DNA of 64,000 nucleotides from an uncultured Alistipes sp. (GCA_948736885.1 CAPXWY010000004.1:24276-88275); one strand, 5' to 3'. Positions 25,292 through 36,926 are shown, counted from the first letter of the stretch. The notes: a model not told the origin generated them from the letters alone. Numbers and translations: made by a program.

Positions 25292-28147
25292 TCAGAGCTT
25301 CAGCAGCGTGCAGCGCTCCAGGTTGTAGCCCTCGGCCGAGATCACGACATCCTTGCGAGCGGCATATTCCGCCTCCACCACACGTTTCTCGTTCGGCAGC
25401 AGATGGATGTAGCCCTCGGAGATGTAGGCGGGCAAAACCGCCTCGCCGGTCGCCGCCGACCGCACGTTGAACTTCACGGCTAGCGCTGTCGAGCGCGACG
25501 GGTTCGAAACCTCGAAACGCACCGTCCGGCGGCCGTTCTCCTCCCGCTGCGCGAGCTTGCGGGCCCGCAGCGCGGCGGCCGGCACCTCGTTCAGCGCCAT
25601 GAAGTCGTCGCCCGTACGGCGTATGTAGTCGTTCGTAGAGACGCACCGGCCCCCGGCGAACAGTTCGACACGCACCAGAAAACAGGCTTCTCCGGCAGGC
25701 ATTTCGGCTTGGCCTACACGCGTCGCGGAATTGGCCGCAACCACGCCGGCCGGCATCGTCTGCACGGAAAGGCGCTTGCCGGCGAGCGTATGGCTCGTCA
25801 CGCGCACGCGGGCCTTCGACAAGGTCTCGCGCGTGGTATTGACCGCCAGCACCTCGTTGTCGTGGGGGTTCATCTGCACGTGCACCGGCTCACAGGCCTT
25901 GCGGCAGCCGTAGAACGACCCGTGCGTCTCGAAATCCCACGAATAGGTCTGCCATTCGAGGCTCGGCCAGGCGGGATGGCTCATCCAGAGCAGCACGCCC
26001 GAAGTCGAATTCCACATCCGGCTGTTCCACCCCTCGAGCATTGCCCGGTGGCTGTCGTAGTTGATGAGCTGCACCTTGCGGCAGAAGTCGTCGAGCGACG
26101 CAGCCCGGCCATAGAGGCGGTCGACCGCCTCCACATATTCGGGCAGGCCGAAATGCAAGTCATGATAATGCCATGTGTCGCTGATGGGCCACTGCTCGGT
26201 CTCGGGCATGAACTTGCGCATGCTCTCGGCCGTCGGCACCGAAGGGGTCCCGAGCTCGGTCGAGAAACCGTGCGCCAGGTCGCGGAAATACGCCGATTCG
26301 TCGGCCAGGTAGTGCCACGGACCGCTGGTCCGCAGGTTCATGTAGCGCGAATTGGGGCTGTAGAAACGCGTGCCGTCCTCCGAAGCGATCAGATCGGCCA
26401 GCCGCACTTCGAGCGTCGGCGTGGCGTAGCCCTCGTTGCGGGGGCACCAGATCGCCAGCGAGGGATGGTTGCGGAAACGCAGCACCGTTTCGCGGGCGTT
26501 GGCCATGAAGAGGTCTTCGTCGTTGGGATTCTGGTTGTAGCCCTCGGTCGAGTACCAGAAGTCGTTCCACACCAGCATGCCGTATTCGTCGCAGAGCGTG
26601 TAGAAGAGTTCTTCGGTCGACTCGCCCGTCCAGTTGCGCACCATGTTGAAACCCTCCTCGGCATGGAGGCGGAAAGCAGGTTCGAGACGTTCGCGCGAAA
26701 CGCGCTTCATGCCGTCGTCCATGCCCCAGTTGCCGCCGCGGCAGAAGATGCGCACGCCGTTGCAGCGCACCACCAGGAAAGGCGAGGCGCCGTCCTTCTC
26801 CAGACGGCGGAACACCGACGGGTCGACCTCGGGTCTGAGCGCCGGGACCACCACACCCGCGCCGACGTCGCGACGATGGAACGAATCGAAGGGCGAGCGT
26901 CCGTCGACAAGATCGTCGGTCGGATCGAAATCGATGCGCAGCTCCTCGCCCGAGGGAGCGTCGACCGTCAGTTCGTACGACAGCTCGCGGATGCCGAAGC
27001 GCACCTGCTCCGTATCGGAGCGGACCGCCCCTTCGTCGACGCCGAGCGTCATCGTATAGAGTTCCTGTTCCCCGTAGCCGTTGGGCCACCACAGACGCGG
27101 CGAAGCGACCCGCAAAACGGGATAGTCGGCCGGTGCGAAGCACTCGCGGCGGCTCTCGCCCGGAGCCAGGTCGACACGCTTCTCGAAGGCGATGCCGCCG
27201 TCGATCGCACCGTGCAGCACCACGCTCCGCGGCGCGTCGGCGTGGTTCTTCAGCGTGGCGCTCACCGTCAGCTCGGCCGACGAGGTGTCGGGCAGCGGCA
27301 GGTCGGTCACCACATGGGGGTCGGAGAGGGTCACGTCGCCCGTATATTCGAGCACGACGCGCTGCCAGATGCCGATGTTGCGGTCGCGGATGCCGGGCAC
27401 CCAGTCCCAGCCCTCGGAACTGATGAAGGTCGGACCGTCCAGACAGAGCTGTCCGCCATTGGGACCGCGGCCCGCCTTTTTCGACTGCTCGTGCGGAATG
27501 CCCGGGTTGTGCGGCGGACAGATCTTCACGGCCAGCACGTTCTCGGCTTCGAAGCATTCGGTCGCATCGAACCGGCCGCGCGCAAAGGCGCCGTCGATCG
27601 TGCCGAGCTTGCGGCCGTTGAGCCAGACATCGGCGCGGTAGTTGATTCCCTCGAAACAGAGCCACACGCGGCGGCCGTCGCTGGCGGCCGGGCGGTCGAA
27701 CCGGATGCGGTACCACCACTCCGTGCGGCACAGGCTCTCGGGGATGGCCAAATTGTTCAATCCATAGTAGGGATCGGGATAGACGCCCGCTTCGACGAGC
27801 GAGGTGAGCACCGTACCGGGCACAACGGCGTTGTACCACGCCGAGGTGTCGAAAGAGGAGCCGAAGATCGATTCTCCGGCCGTCACAAGGTTGTCGGCCT
27901 CGGTGAGCTCCCACCCTTGGGCGAGTTCCCACGAGGAGCCGTCGCGCGGCGCAAGGCGGCTCTCGGCCGCACGCTTCGCCTTGCGGACGGGCTGTTGGGG
28001 CGGCGTCTGCGCCTTGGGCAGTTCGTCGGCAGGCTGCGGGGCGACCAGTCCGAAGTTGGACGAAAGCGCGGGTTGTTTCTGGGCGAAGGCCGCTTCCTCC
28101 GCCGCTGCGAATGCGGAAAGGGCCATGATGAATGTGCTTATGCGCAT
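25292..28147 (-). CDS. GH2 exo-glycosidase, beta-mannosidase-like
   Basis: This 951-residue secreted protein (signal peptide ending near AAFAQ) has the GH2 order: sugar-binding jelly roll (WYRIRFDRP, then GINYRADVWLNGRKLG), Ig-like domain, TIM barrel and further beta domains. The acid/base is Glu of WCPRNEGYATP near residue 572 and the nucleophile is Glu of FSTELGTPSVP near 631. The N-terminal extension of about 70 residues before the jelly roll is unusually long. In a mannan operon the natural role is removing mannose from oligosaccharide ends in the periplasm. Related GH2 groups act on glucosamine or glucuronate linkages, so specificity is inferred from context. It is the last gene of the operon. 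Confidence 0.82.
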   Translation of the reverse strand: MRISTFIMALSAFAAAEEAAFAQKQPALSSNFGLVAPQPADELPKAQTPPQQPVRKAKRAAESRLAPRDGSSWELAQGWELTEADNLVTAGESIFGSSFDTSAWYNAVVPGTVLTSLVEAGVYPDPYYGLNNLAIPESLCRTEWWYRIRFDRPAASDGRRVWLCFEGINYRADVWLNGRKLGTIDGAFARGRFDATECFEAENVLAVKICPPHNPGIPHEQSKKAGRGPNGGQLCLDGPTFISSEGWDWVPGIRDRNIGIWQRVVLEYTGDVTLSDPHVVTDLPLPDTSSAELTVSATLKNHADAPRSVVLHGAIDGGIAFEKRVDLAPGESRRECFAPADYPVLRVASPRLWWPNGYGEQELYTMTLGVDEGAVRSDTEQVRFGIRELSYELTVDAPSGEELRIDFDPTDDLVDGRSPFDSFHRRDVGAGVVVPALRPEVDPSVFRRLEKDGASPFLVVRCNGVRIFCRGGNWGMDDGMKRVSRERLEPAFRLHAEEGFNMVRNWTGESTEELFYTLCDEYGMLVWNDFWYSTEGYNQNPNDEDLFMANARETVLRFRNHPSLAIWCPRNEGYATPTLEVRLADLIASEDGTRFYSPNSRYMNLRTSGPWHYLADESAYFRDLAHGFSTELGTPSVPTAESMRKFMPETEQWPISDTWHYHDLHFGLPEYVEAVDRLYGRAASLDDFCRKVQLINYDSHRAMLEGWNSRMWNSTSGVLLWMSHPAWPSLEWQTYSWDFETHGSFYGCRKACEPVHVQMNPHDNEVLAVNTTRETLSKARVRVTSHTLAGKRLSVQTMPAGVVAANSATRVGQAEMPAGEACFLVRVELFAGGRCVSTNDYIRRTGDDFMALNEVPAAALRARKLAQREENGRRTVRFEVSNPSRSTALAVKFNVRSAATGEAVLPAYISEGYIHLLPNEKRVVEAEYAARKDVVISAEGYNLERCTLLKL

Positions 28148-28159
28148 AGTTTTACTTGC

Positions 28160-29818
28160 TTATCGGATCGGAGTGAAGATGTAGATACGCTCCCCGTAAG
28201 GCGCGAGTTCCACGCCGTCGAGCACGAACCGGCCCTCGGTCCCGATGGCCCCGTGCCCGGCGAAAGCGAGCGATGCCGGATCGAACGACTGCACGGCGTA
28301 CCGGCCCCGGGCGGCCAGATTGACGGTGAGCGGCGTGCGGCCGAGCGCTTCGGACGAATTGTTGTAAAGATATACGTAGATCGTTTCGCCGCACCGGACG
28401 GCCATCGCCTCGGCGGGCGGGCAGATCACCGAAAGCTGCTCGAAAGCACCCTTGCCGTCGGCAAGCATGCGGTCGGAGATCAGGCGCACGCCGCGGAAAT
28501 AGGGCATCAGGCCGCGGTTCTCGAAATACTCCCACCACCAGCTCATCGGCGTCAGGGGCGTGGGCGAGAAGATGCCGTACCAGAGGCCGCGGCGGAAGTC
28601 GCGGTCCATCTCCTCGCCGAACTCGTCGAAATTCTTCGACCAGTCCCACTCGTAGCCGAATTCGCCGATCACGTAGGGTTTTCCGAAGCGGTTTTCGTAG
28701 CGGAGTATCTCCGCCGGAATGCCGCCCGTGTTGCAATAGATGTGTTTCTGGTTGATGTCGAGGTCGGGTACCGAGTTGAGACCCTCGAGGTCGCGGTGCG
28801 AGATCGACGTCGTGACGGGGTGTCCGTAGGGATCGATGCTCTTCAGATACTTGCTCATGCGGGCATGCCACGCCACGATCTCCTCGGCCGGAATGGGACC
28901 TCCGGCGTTGCGGTGCTGGATGTTGTCGATCTCGTTGAAGAACTCCCACATGCCGATGGCCGGGCTGCAGCCCCAGCGAGCGACGATGTAGCGCAGGCGG
29001 TTCATGAAGCGGCGCGCCGGCTCCTCGTCGGTGAAGAAGGCGCGGTCGGCCCGCACGGCGCCCTGCCCCATGCAGAGCATCGCGTGCACGCCCAGCTCCT
29101 CGCACAGCCCGACGAAATGGTCGAGCCGCGCCACGGCGCTCGGGTTGTAGTAGGCGTCCGAGGGGGTGTAGCGGTGGTTGTTGAAGTGATCCTGCTGGTC
29201 GATGGGGAAATTGAAGCCGCACATCCACACGCGGATGAAGTTGCCGCCGTTGCGGGCGAACAGCGGCAGCATGTAGTCGTAGTTGTACTTGTCGTGCTGC
29301 TCGTGCAGTTCCTTGAAGTAGCGCGAGTCGTCGTTGGCGCGCGACTCCCAGCAGATGTTCTCCGCCACGCCGCGGAAAGGCGTGCCGTCGTCGTAGACCA
29401 GCGTCCAATAGTCGCGTGTGTGGAGTATGCCGTGTCCGGCGGCCTCCTGCCGCACGGCGAGCCGCACGGGCTTCGAGAGCGAAGTTTGCCGGCCGCGTTC
29501 CGTCAGCCGGAACCGGAGGGCATATTCGCCCGCCTGCTGAGGCATGAAGCGCGCCTCCCAGCGCGAGAGTTGGCCGGACGCGCCCTCGACCCAGTAGCAC
29601 GGGAGCAGGCGCTCCTCGCCCCCGGGGGTGCGGATGAGCATGTCGAGGGCGACCTCCTCCTGCAGGAAGGCATTCGAGTAGGTCGCCTTGAGACGCACGG
29701 TGAAGTCGATGCGTTCGTAACGCTTCGCCGTTGCGGCCGACGGTTCGACCGAACGGATCTGCGCCCGCATGCCCGCCACCGAGCAGAGTGCAAGCAAGGA
29801 CAGGATCGCTTTTTTCAT
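28160..29818 (-). CDS. DUF5060 plus clan GH-A glycoside hydrolase
   Basis: This 552-residue secreted protein starts with the signal peptide MKKAILSLLALCSVAGMRAQ. An N-terminal Ig-like DUF5060-type domain follows (YERIDFTVRLKATYSNAFLQEEVALDM, then QAGEYALRFRLTERG). The TIM barrel has its probable acid/base Glu in GMWEFFNEIDN near residue 295 and its nucleophile Glu in VIGEFGYEWDW near 385, with a C-terminal beta domain. The GH family is not assigned; it resembles GH5-type barrels used for mannose- or glucose-containing glycans. An alternative start at 29836 adds six residues before the signal. It is 12 bp before the GH2 gene. A hairpin at 29841-29868 separates it from the upstream lipoprotein. 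Confidence 0.75.
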   Translation of the reverse strand: MKKAILSLLALCSVAGMRAQIRSVEPSAATAKRYERIDFTVRLKATYSNAFLQEEVALDMLIRTPGGEERLLPCYWVEGASGQLSRWEARFMPQQAGEYALRFRLTERGRQTSLSKPVRLAVRQEAAGHGILHTRDYWTLVYDDGTPFRGVAENICWESRANDDSRYFKELHEQHDKYNYDYMLPLFARNGGNFIRVWMCGFNFPIDQQDHFNNHRYTPSDAYYNPSAVARLDHFVGLCEELGVHAMLCMGQGAVRADRAFFTDEEPARRFMNRLRYIVARWGCSPAIGMWEFFNEIDNIQHRNAGGPIPAEEIVAWHARMSKYLKSIDPYGHPVTTSISHRDLEGLNSVPDLDINQKHIYCNTGGIPAEILRYENRFGKPYVIGEFGYEWDWSKNFDEFGEEMDRDFRRGLWYGIFSPTPLTPMSWWWEYFENRGLMPYFRGVRLISDRMLADGKGAFEQLSVICPPAEAMAVRCGETIYVYLYNNSSEALGRTPLTVNLAARGRYAVQSFDPASLAFAGHGAIGTEGRFVLDGVELAPYGERIYIFTPIR

Positions 29819-29840
29819 GGTTCGTTTGGTTTTCATGAAC

Positions 29841-29868
29841 GATATGCCTCCCTTACAAGAGGCATATC
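29841..29868. other. Perfect hairpin inside the mannan operon
   Basis: GATATGCCTC (29841-29850) pairs with GAGGCATATC (29859-29868) around an 8-nt loop. It lies in the 76-bp gap between the DUF1735 lipoprotein and the DUF5060 hydrolase. There is no T run on the minus strand, so it is more likely an mRNA stability or processing element than a terminator. Confidence 0.6.
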
Positions 29869-29894
29869 GGTTCATCGGGGTTCGTAAAAGATGA

Positions 29895-30446
29895 TTACAG
29901 CAGGGCTTTCAGCGCATCGACGTCGACCACCACGGCGGTCACCGTTCCCCGCTCGGCCAGTTCGTAGGCCGAAGGCTCGGAGATGCCGACCGCCAGGACC
30001 CACTTCTTGCCGGCATATTCGGACCGGGTCAGCGACGACACGGGGATGGCCAGGTAGAACGATTCGCCGCTCCGGCCTTTCGGCACGGTCACCGATTCGG
30101 GCAGCGAATAGACCTCGGGCATCGCCTCGCCGCCGAAAGCGGCCGCGGCTTCGGCCGTCGCCGGAAGCGAGACGCCGACTTTCACCGTAAAACCGCCGGC
30201 CTTGTCGAAACTTCCCGAGCGCATGACGCCCAGGATGATGCGCACCTCGCCCTCCTCGACCCGGAAGTTGTAGGTGTTCACGCTGCTGCTCGCAGGCACA
30301 GCGTAGGAGTTGTCGAGTCCGCCGGTCGAAAGCGCCTGCGGCATATAGATCCTGGAGAATCCGTAGTCGGCGTCGCCGTCCCCCTCGCAGGCCGTGAAAG
30401 CCAATGCACAGAACGCCGCCAGCAACAAAAACAGTCTGTTTTTCAT
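29895..30446 (-). CDS. DUF1735-domain surface lipoprotein
   Basis: This 183-residue lipoprotein has lipobox LAFTAC followed by EGDGDADYG, an acidic stretch typical of Bacteroidetes surface-export signals. A DUF1735 (BT_3987-like) domain starts at FSRIYMPQA and continues through VPKGRSGESFYLAIPVSSLT. Such proteins sit next to SusC/SusD pairs and are thought to bind or present glycan at the surface. Only one domain is present, so it is at the small end of such proteins. It is 24 bp after SusD. Confidence 0.8.
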   Translation of the reverse strand: MKNRLFLLLAAFCALAFTACEGDGDADYGFSRIYMPQALSTGGLDNSYAVPASSSVNTYNFRVEEGEVRIILGVMRSGSFDKAGGFTVKVGVSLPATAEAAAAFGGEAMPEVYSLPESVTVPKGRSGESFYLAIPVSSLTRSEYAGKKWVLAVGISEPSAYELAERGTVTAVVVDVDALKALL

Positions 30447-30470
30447 GATTTTCTCGAATATGGAATTGAA

Positions 30471-32144
<1,674 letters not shown>

Positions 32145-32163
32145 GGTAACGTCGATGATTAGG

Positions 32164-35031
32164 TTAGAAAGTGAGGTTTACGCCGATGTTGTAGCTTTTC
32201 AACACCGGATAGCGGTACGAAAGCAGCTCCGGGTCGATGCGGTAGTCGGACATCAGGCCGCTCGCCGTGAAAGGATTGGTCACGTTGAGATAGATGCGGA
32301 AGTCGCTGATGCCCGCGGCCCGGAACTTCGCGTGGTGCCTGAAGCTGTAACCCAACTCGATGTTGCGCACGCGCAGGAAGTTGCGGCTTCTGACCCAGAA
32401 CGAGCTCAACTGGTAGTTGTTGTCGTTGCTCTGCGTCGTCAGACGCGGATAGGTGGCCGTCTCGCGCGTGTCGATGCCCTGTTCGGGATAGTAGGCCCAG
32501 GCACCCTCGGCGATCGGGAAGGCGTTGCCGTTGTCGACGAACGCGCGGGTCTGTACGGCGTTGTCCATCAGACTGAACGAAGCGCCGGCAATGCCGTGCA
32601 GCAGGAAGCTCAGGTCGAAACCGCGGTAGTTGAACTGCGCACCCAGCGTATAGGTCCATTCGGGATGGAGCGACTTGCCGATCTTCGTCACGTCGTTCTG
32701 GTCGATGAAGCCGCTGTTGTCCAGGTCGCGGTACTTCAGGTCGCCCGGCCGGACGGCTCCGAACATGGGCTGCGGCAGATCGGCGCGCAGCGTGCCGTCG
32801 GCCTCGAAGTCGTCGATGTCATAGAAACCGTCGGCCACCAGACCGATCAGCGTACCGTAGGGACGGCCCGTCTGAGCGTTGTAGCCGTACATCGGCGCCA
32901 CCTCGGCCATGTAGTCGATCTTGTTGCGGTTGAACGACACCGAACCGTTGATCGCATAGCCCCAGTCGCCGCGCTGGTCGGACCACAGGGCACTCACCTC
33001 GAAGCCCTTGTTGGTCATCTTGCCGACGTTGTTGAAGTAGTAGTTCTTGCCGTAGTAGCCCATCATCGAGTTGTCGAGCGTCAGGATGTCCGTGCGCTTG
33101 TCGAGGAAGGCATCGGCCGTAATATGGAGCTTGCCGAACAGCGAGGCGTCGATACCGATGTTGTACTTGTTGCTCTTTTCGGCATGCACGTCGGGATTGG
33201 GCATGAACATCTGCACGAGCGACCCCTGCCACTGTCCTTCGGGGTTGCCCATATAGAACGCTCCGACGTAGGAATCGGTATAGTAGTCCTTGAACAGATA
33301 GCGGCCGTTCGACGAATAGCCCGACAGGGCGCCCGTCGCGCCCGAATCGGCAAAACCGCTCCGGCCGTACGACAGACGCAGCTTGAGCAGATCGACGCTC
33401 TTCGAATCTTTCAGGAACGCCTCGTTCGAAACCACCCAGGCGGCCGACACCGAAGGATAGAAGGCCCACTGGTTGCCCGGCGCGAAGGCGTCGTTGCCGA
33501 AGTAGGAGAAGCCGAATTCGGCGATGTAGCGGTCGGCATAGCTGTAGTTGACGCGGCCGTTGAGATTCAGATAGTGGTACTTGTAGGAGAAGTAGCCGTC
33601 GCCGTTGTAGGCCGAGATGTGGAAATTGGCGGCAGCGCTCAGCGCATGGCGGCCGAAGGTGTTGTCATAGCCCAGCACGATCTTGCCCTGCTTCCAGTCT
33701 TCCATGCCGTCCGAACCGTAGCCGCTGGCTTGCAGCGAGGTGTCCTCGTCGGTGGTCGTGCGCTCGCCGTTCTGGTAGCGGGCATAGTTGCGCGTCTTGC
33801 TGTAGCCGCTGTTGGTGAGGGTGTTGAACGAAAAGGCCTCGCGCAGGTAGAGACCCGGCGTGATGAAATCCAGCCGCTCCACCAGCTCGAAGTTGCCCTG
33901 CAGCACGCGCGACTGGTTCTGACGCCATCCCAGGGCGTTGACCGACGCCACGGGGTTGCTGTTGTAGACCGACGTGCCCGACCAGCGGGTGCGCTCGGCG
34001 TTGTCCCACACCTCGTAGATGTTCGACGGATAGCGCGACAGGTTGTAGAACAGGTCGTCGGTTCCGATGTTCGGGCGCCGGCCGCGCTCGATGCGGCCGC
34101 CCAGGTCGACGCGTGCCTCGATGAAGCGGAAGACCTTGAAGTCGAGGTTGGCGCGCAGGCTGTAGCGCTCGTACATGCGGTTCGACCGCGCGTCGCTGCG
34201 CTTCACGTCGTAGAGACCCTGCTGGTTGAGATAGTTGAGCATCACATTGTAGCGGGCCGCTTCGGTTCCGCCGCGCACGGCGACGTCGCCGTCGATCGTG
34301 TAGCCCGCCTTGCGCAGCGTCTCGTCCTGCCAGTCGACGTTGGTGCCCGTGCCGTTGCGGTAGGCCTCCAACTGCCCGCTGCTGTAGTAGGGATTCCAGA
34401 AGCCGGCGTCGTTGCTCACGGCCTGGTTGTAGAGCGTGGCATAGCCGTAGGAGTCGAGCGGCTTGGCCATCGTAGTGGCCTGCTGCACGCCGTAGCGCAC
34501 CGAAGCGCTCACCTTGACCGGACCCACCTGGCCGCGCTTGGTTTCGATCCAGATCACGCCGTTGGCGCCGCGCTCGCCGAAGATGGCCAGCGCCGCACCG
34601 TCCTTGAGCACCGAGACGCGCTCGATCTCGGCCGGCGAGAGGTAGGCGATGTAGCTGGCATTGACCTCGAAGCCGTCGACGAAGATCTTGGCGCTGTTAT
34701 AGTTGGCGTTGCCGTAGGAGCCGATGCCGCGGATGAGCCAGCTGGCCATGTCGTTGCTCGGCTCGCCCGACCCCTGGAAAAGCGTCATGCCGGCGAACTG
34801 TCCGGCGAAGCTGTTCGTGAGGTTGGTCGCCGTCGTTTTGCGGAGCGTCTCGCCGCCGACCGAGGAGATGGCACCCGTCGTGCGTGCGGACGACGTTCCG
34901 AAGAGCATTTCGGGGCCCGCCGGCGCCTGGACATGCGCGCTGTCGGCCGCCGGCTGTCCGCTTCGGGCGGAAGCCGTGCCCAGCGAGACGAATCCCGCAA
35001 GAAGCAAGGTATGGATGATGTATTTGTTCAT
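32164..35031 (-). CDS. SusC-family TonB-dependent transporter lacking the N-terminal regulatory-like domain
   Basis: This 955-residue outer-membrane beta-barrel importer has a signal peptide ending near SLGTASA. It goes almost directly into the plug domain: EMLFGTSSARTTGAISSVGGETLRKTTATNLTNSFAGQFAGM at residues 43-84, then RGIGSYGNANYNSAKIFVDG and VLKDGAALAIFGERGANGVIWIETKRG. The roughly 80-residue carboxypeptidase-regulatory-like domain that opens most SusC proteins, including the one at 36927, is missing. The barrel ends with YNIGVNLTF. It would import oligomannosides captured by the SusD at 30471. Confidence 0.93.
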   Translation of the reverse strand: MNKYIIHTLLLAGFVSLGTASARSGQPAADSAHVQAPAGPEMLFGTSSARTTGAISSVGGETLRKTTATNLTNSFAGQFAGMTLFQGSGEPSNDMASWLIRGIGSYGNANYNSAKIFVDGFEVNASYIAYLSPAEIERVSVLKDGAALAIFGERGANGVIWIETKRGQVGPVKVSASVRYGVQQATTMAKPLDSYGYATLYNQAVSNDAGFWNPYYSSGQLEAYRNGTGTNVDWQDETLRKAGYTIDGDVAVRGGTEAARYNVMLNYLNQQGLYDVKRSDARSNRMYERYSLRANLDFKVFRFIEARVDLGGRIERGRRPNIGTDDLFYNLSRYPSNIYEVWDNAERTRWSGTSVYNSNPVASVNALGWRQNQSRVLQGNFELVERLDFITPGLYLREAFSFNTLTNSGYSKTRNYARYQNGERTTTDEDTSLQASGYGSDGMEDWKQGKIVLGYDNTFGRHALSAAANFHISAYNGDGYFSYKYHYLNLNGRVNYSYADRYIAEFGFSYFGNDAFAPGNQWAFYPSVSAAWVVSNEAFLKDSKSVDLLKLRLSYGRSGFADSGATGALSGYSSNGRYLFKDYYTDSYVGAFYMGNPEGQWQGSLVQMFMPNPDVHAEKSNKYNIGIDASLFGKLHITADAFLDKRTDILTLDNSMMGYYGKNYYFNNVGKMTNKGFEVSALWSDQRGDWGYAINGSVSFNRNKIDYMAEVAPMYGYNAQTGRPYGTLIGLVADGFYDIDDFEADGTLRADLPQPMFGAVRPGDLKYRDLDNSGFIDQNDVTKIGKSLHPEWTYTLGAQFNYRGFDLSFLLHGIAGASFSLMDNAVQTRAFVDNGNAFPIAEGAWAYYPEQGIDTRETATYPRLTTQSNDNNYQLSSFWVRSRNFLRVRNIELGYSFRHHAKFRAAGISDFRIYLNVTNPFTASGLMSDYRIDPELLSYRYPVLKSYNIGVNLTF

Positions 35032-35066
35032 GGTCGAATCTGTTTTTAAGTAAAAGGCTGCGAAGA

Positions 35067-36908
35067 CTAATAACCGGGGTTCTGCACCAGCGTCCCTTTG
35101 TTGATCTCCGACTGCGGAATCGGCTCAAGGTACATCTTGGGATTCCAGGTCGATTCGTAGGCCACGGCGTCCCAGTAGGACTCGACAGCCTCCCGGAGGT
35201 TGAACGAACCCGAATGGCCCGACTTGATCTTGAACTGCAATTCGCGCATCTTGCCGCCGATGATGCCGTTGGCGATGTTCTCGTCCTTCCAGTGCTTCAC
35301 ATCGTAGTAGCGGTGGTTCTCGCGGTAGAGTTCGATGGCACGTTCGCGGCGGATCAGCTTGCGCAGCGCATCCTGGCCGGTCTCGGCGATGGCCGGCAGG
35401 CCGGCACGGTTGTGCACCTTGTTGAGGTTCTCCAGCGCCTTGGCCGCATTGCCCTTCTCGTTGTAGGCTTCGGCCAGGTTGAGATAGATTTCGGCCATGC
35501 GGAAAAGCGGCTGTTCGTACCACACGCGCGAACCGGCCTTGTAGTAGAACTTCGTGGGGGCCGCGCAGCCCCTGCCCTCGCCCTGGGCGCCGGGGAAGTT
35601 GTTGTCCTTGCTGGCATTGGCCGTCTGACGGCCCCAGTTCAGCGCCGTCCAGCGCGAATCGCCCTGGTTGTTGAAAGCGTCGAAGCCGATGAAGATGTTG
35701 TCGGCCTTGGCGCGCGGCTCGATCGCCTCGATGTTGGCCAGCCACTCCTCGACAGGCCGGGGCGCCGGCTCGCCGAGCTTGGGCCAGTTGGCGTAATCCG
35801 AACCGTCGGCCTTGTAGTAGAACTCCAGGAAGTTGGTCATCAGACCGCTCTGGTCGGTGTCATAGCGGTTGTTGCCCCAGTAAGGCGAATAGTTGTTGTA
35901 GTAGAAGATGGCGCTCGCAGGCCACGACCACATGTTGGTGTCGTTGTTCTTGTAGGCCAGCAGCACCTCGCGGTTGGCGGGCGTCGAAGTGGCCGTCGCA
36001 TAATCGTCGAAAGCGTTGGGGTTGGGCTGTCCCTCGCCGGCCGCGCCCGTGTTGATGAGCGCATAGTTGTTGGCGGCGGCCCACGCCAGCACCGCCTCGT
36101 TGGCCTCGATGGCCTGCTGCCAGCGGGTCTCGTCGGTCGAGCCGAAACATACCAGCTCGTCGTGCGCGCCGCTCAGATAGGGCGTCGCCGAGTTGAAGAG
36201 CGGACGGGCCGCGAAGAGCAGCGTACGGGCCTTGATGGCCAGCACGGCGCCGCGCGTCATGCGCCCCTGGTCGGCAGCGCTCCAGTCGCCCTCGGGAAGC
36301 CCGTCGTAGGCCTCGTCGCAGAGTTCGAGGATGTAGTCGAGCGTATCCTCCAGCGAGGAGCGGCCCACGTTCACGGCAGGCTCGGCCGCATTGGCGAAGT
36401 CCTTGCGCACGATCGGCAGACCGCCGTAGCGGTAGAACATGCCCATGTAGCGGTAGGCGATCAGCGCCGTGACCTCGGCCTTGATGTAGTCTTTCTCCTC
36501 CTGCGTCATGTCGGGCACGCGGTCGATGTTGGTTTTCACGAGAAAACAGTCGCGGATATAGGCCCAGTTGTTGCCGAAATGTTCCGAACCGGCATCCGAG
36601 CCGTCCGTACCGTTCACGTCGAGACCCGACTGGGTGATGGTATAGGTGCCGTGCCACGAGTAGCCGCGCGACACCTCGCCGCAGAGCGCGCCCAGCGTAC
36701 CGTGCCCGACGCCCCAGCCGCCCGGAAGACCGTGGAGCAGCGACTGGCGGTAGCAGGTCATCAGCGCGCTTTTGGCGTTCTTGGCCGAACCGTAGACCTC
36801 CTTGAGGTCCACCGTGCCGGTCGTATCGGGCATCTGGAGGAACATGTCCTGGCAGGAGAACAGCCCCAGCGAGCCCAGCAGCATCATGGAAACAAGTATT
36901 TTTTTCAT
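35067..36908 (-). CDS. SusD-family glycan-binding lipoprotein (first pair)
   Basis: This 613-residue lipoprotein has lipobox LGLFSC followed by QDMFLQMPD. SusD features are TALIAYRYMGMFYRYGGLPIVRKDF near residue 140 and PLFRMAEIYLNLAEAYNEKGNAAKALENLNKVHNRAGLP near 470. The C-terminal LIRRERAIELYRENHRYYDVKHWKDE is followed by the ending KGTLVQNPGY. It pairs with the SusC at 36927-40208, which lies 18 bp upstream in the operon. Confidence 0.95.
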   Translation of the reverse strand: MKKILVSMMLLGSLGLFSCQDMFLQMPDTTGTVDLKEVYGSAKNAKSALMTCYRQSLLHGLPGGWGVGHGTLGALCGEVSRGYSWHGTYTITQSGLDVNGTDGSDAGSEHFGNNWAYIRDCFLVKTNIDRVPDMTQEEKDYIKAEVTALIAYRYMGMFYRYGGLPIVRKDFANAAEPAVNVGRSSLEDTLDYILELCDEAYDGLPEGDWSAADQGRMTRGAVLAIKARTLLFAARPLFNSATPYLSGAHDELVCFGSTDETRWQQAIEANEAVLAWAAANNYALINTGAAGEGQPNPNAFDDYATATSTPANREVLLAYKNNDTNMWSWPASAIFYYNNYSPYWGNNRYDTDQSGLMTNFLEFYYKADGSDYANWPKLGEPAPRPVEEWLANIEAIEPRAKADNIFIGFDAFNNQGDSRWTALNWGRQTANASKDNNFPGAQGEGRGCAAPTKFYYKAGSRVWYEQPLFRMAEIYLNLAEAYNEKGNAAKALENLNKVHNRAGLPAIAETGQDALRKLIRRERAIELYRENHRYYDVKHWKDENIANGIIGGKMRELQFKIKSGHSGSFNLREAVESYWDAVAYESTWNPKMYLEPIPQSEINKGTLVQNPGY

Positions 36909-36926
36909 AATCAGCTTCGGAAGGTT

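Noticed and set aside
25709..29887. A 1392-codon plus-strand open frame
   Set aside because: It runs antisense to the GH2 and DUF5060 hydrolase genes, is His/Arg/Val/Ala-rich with no domain, and exists because high GC removes stops in the opposite frame.
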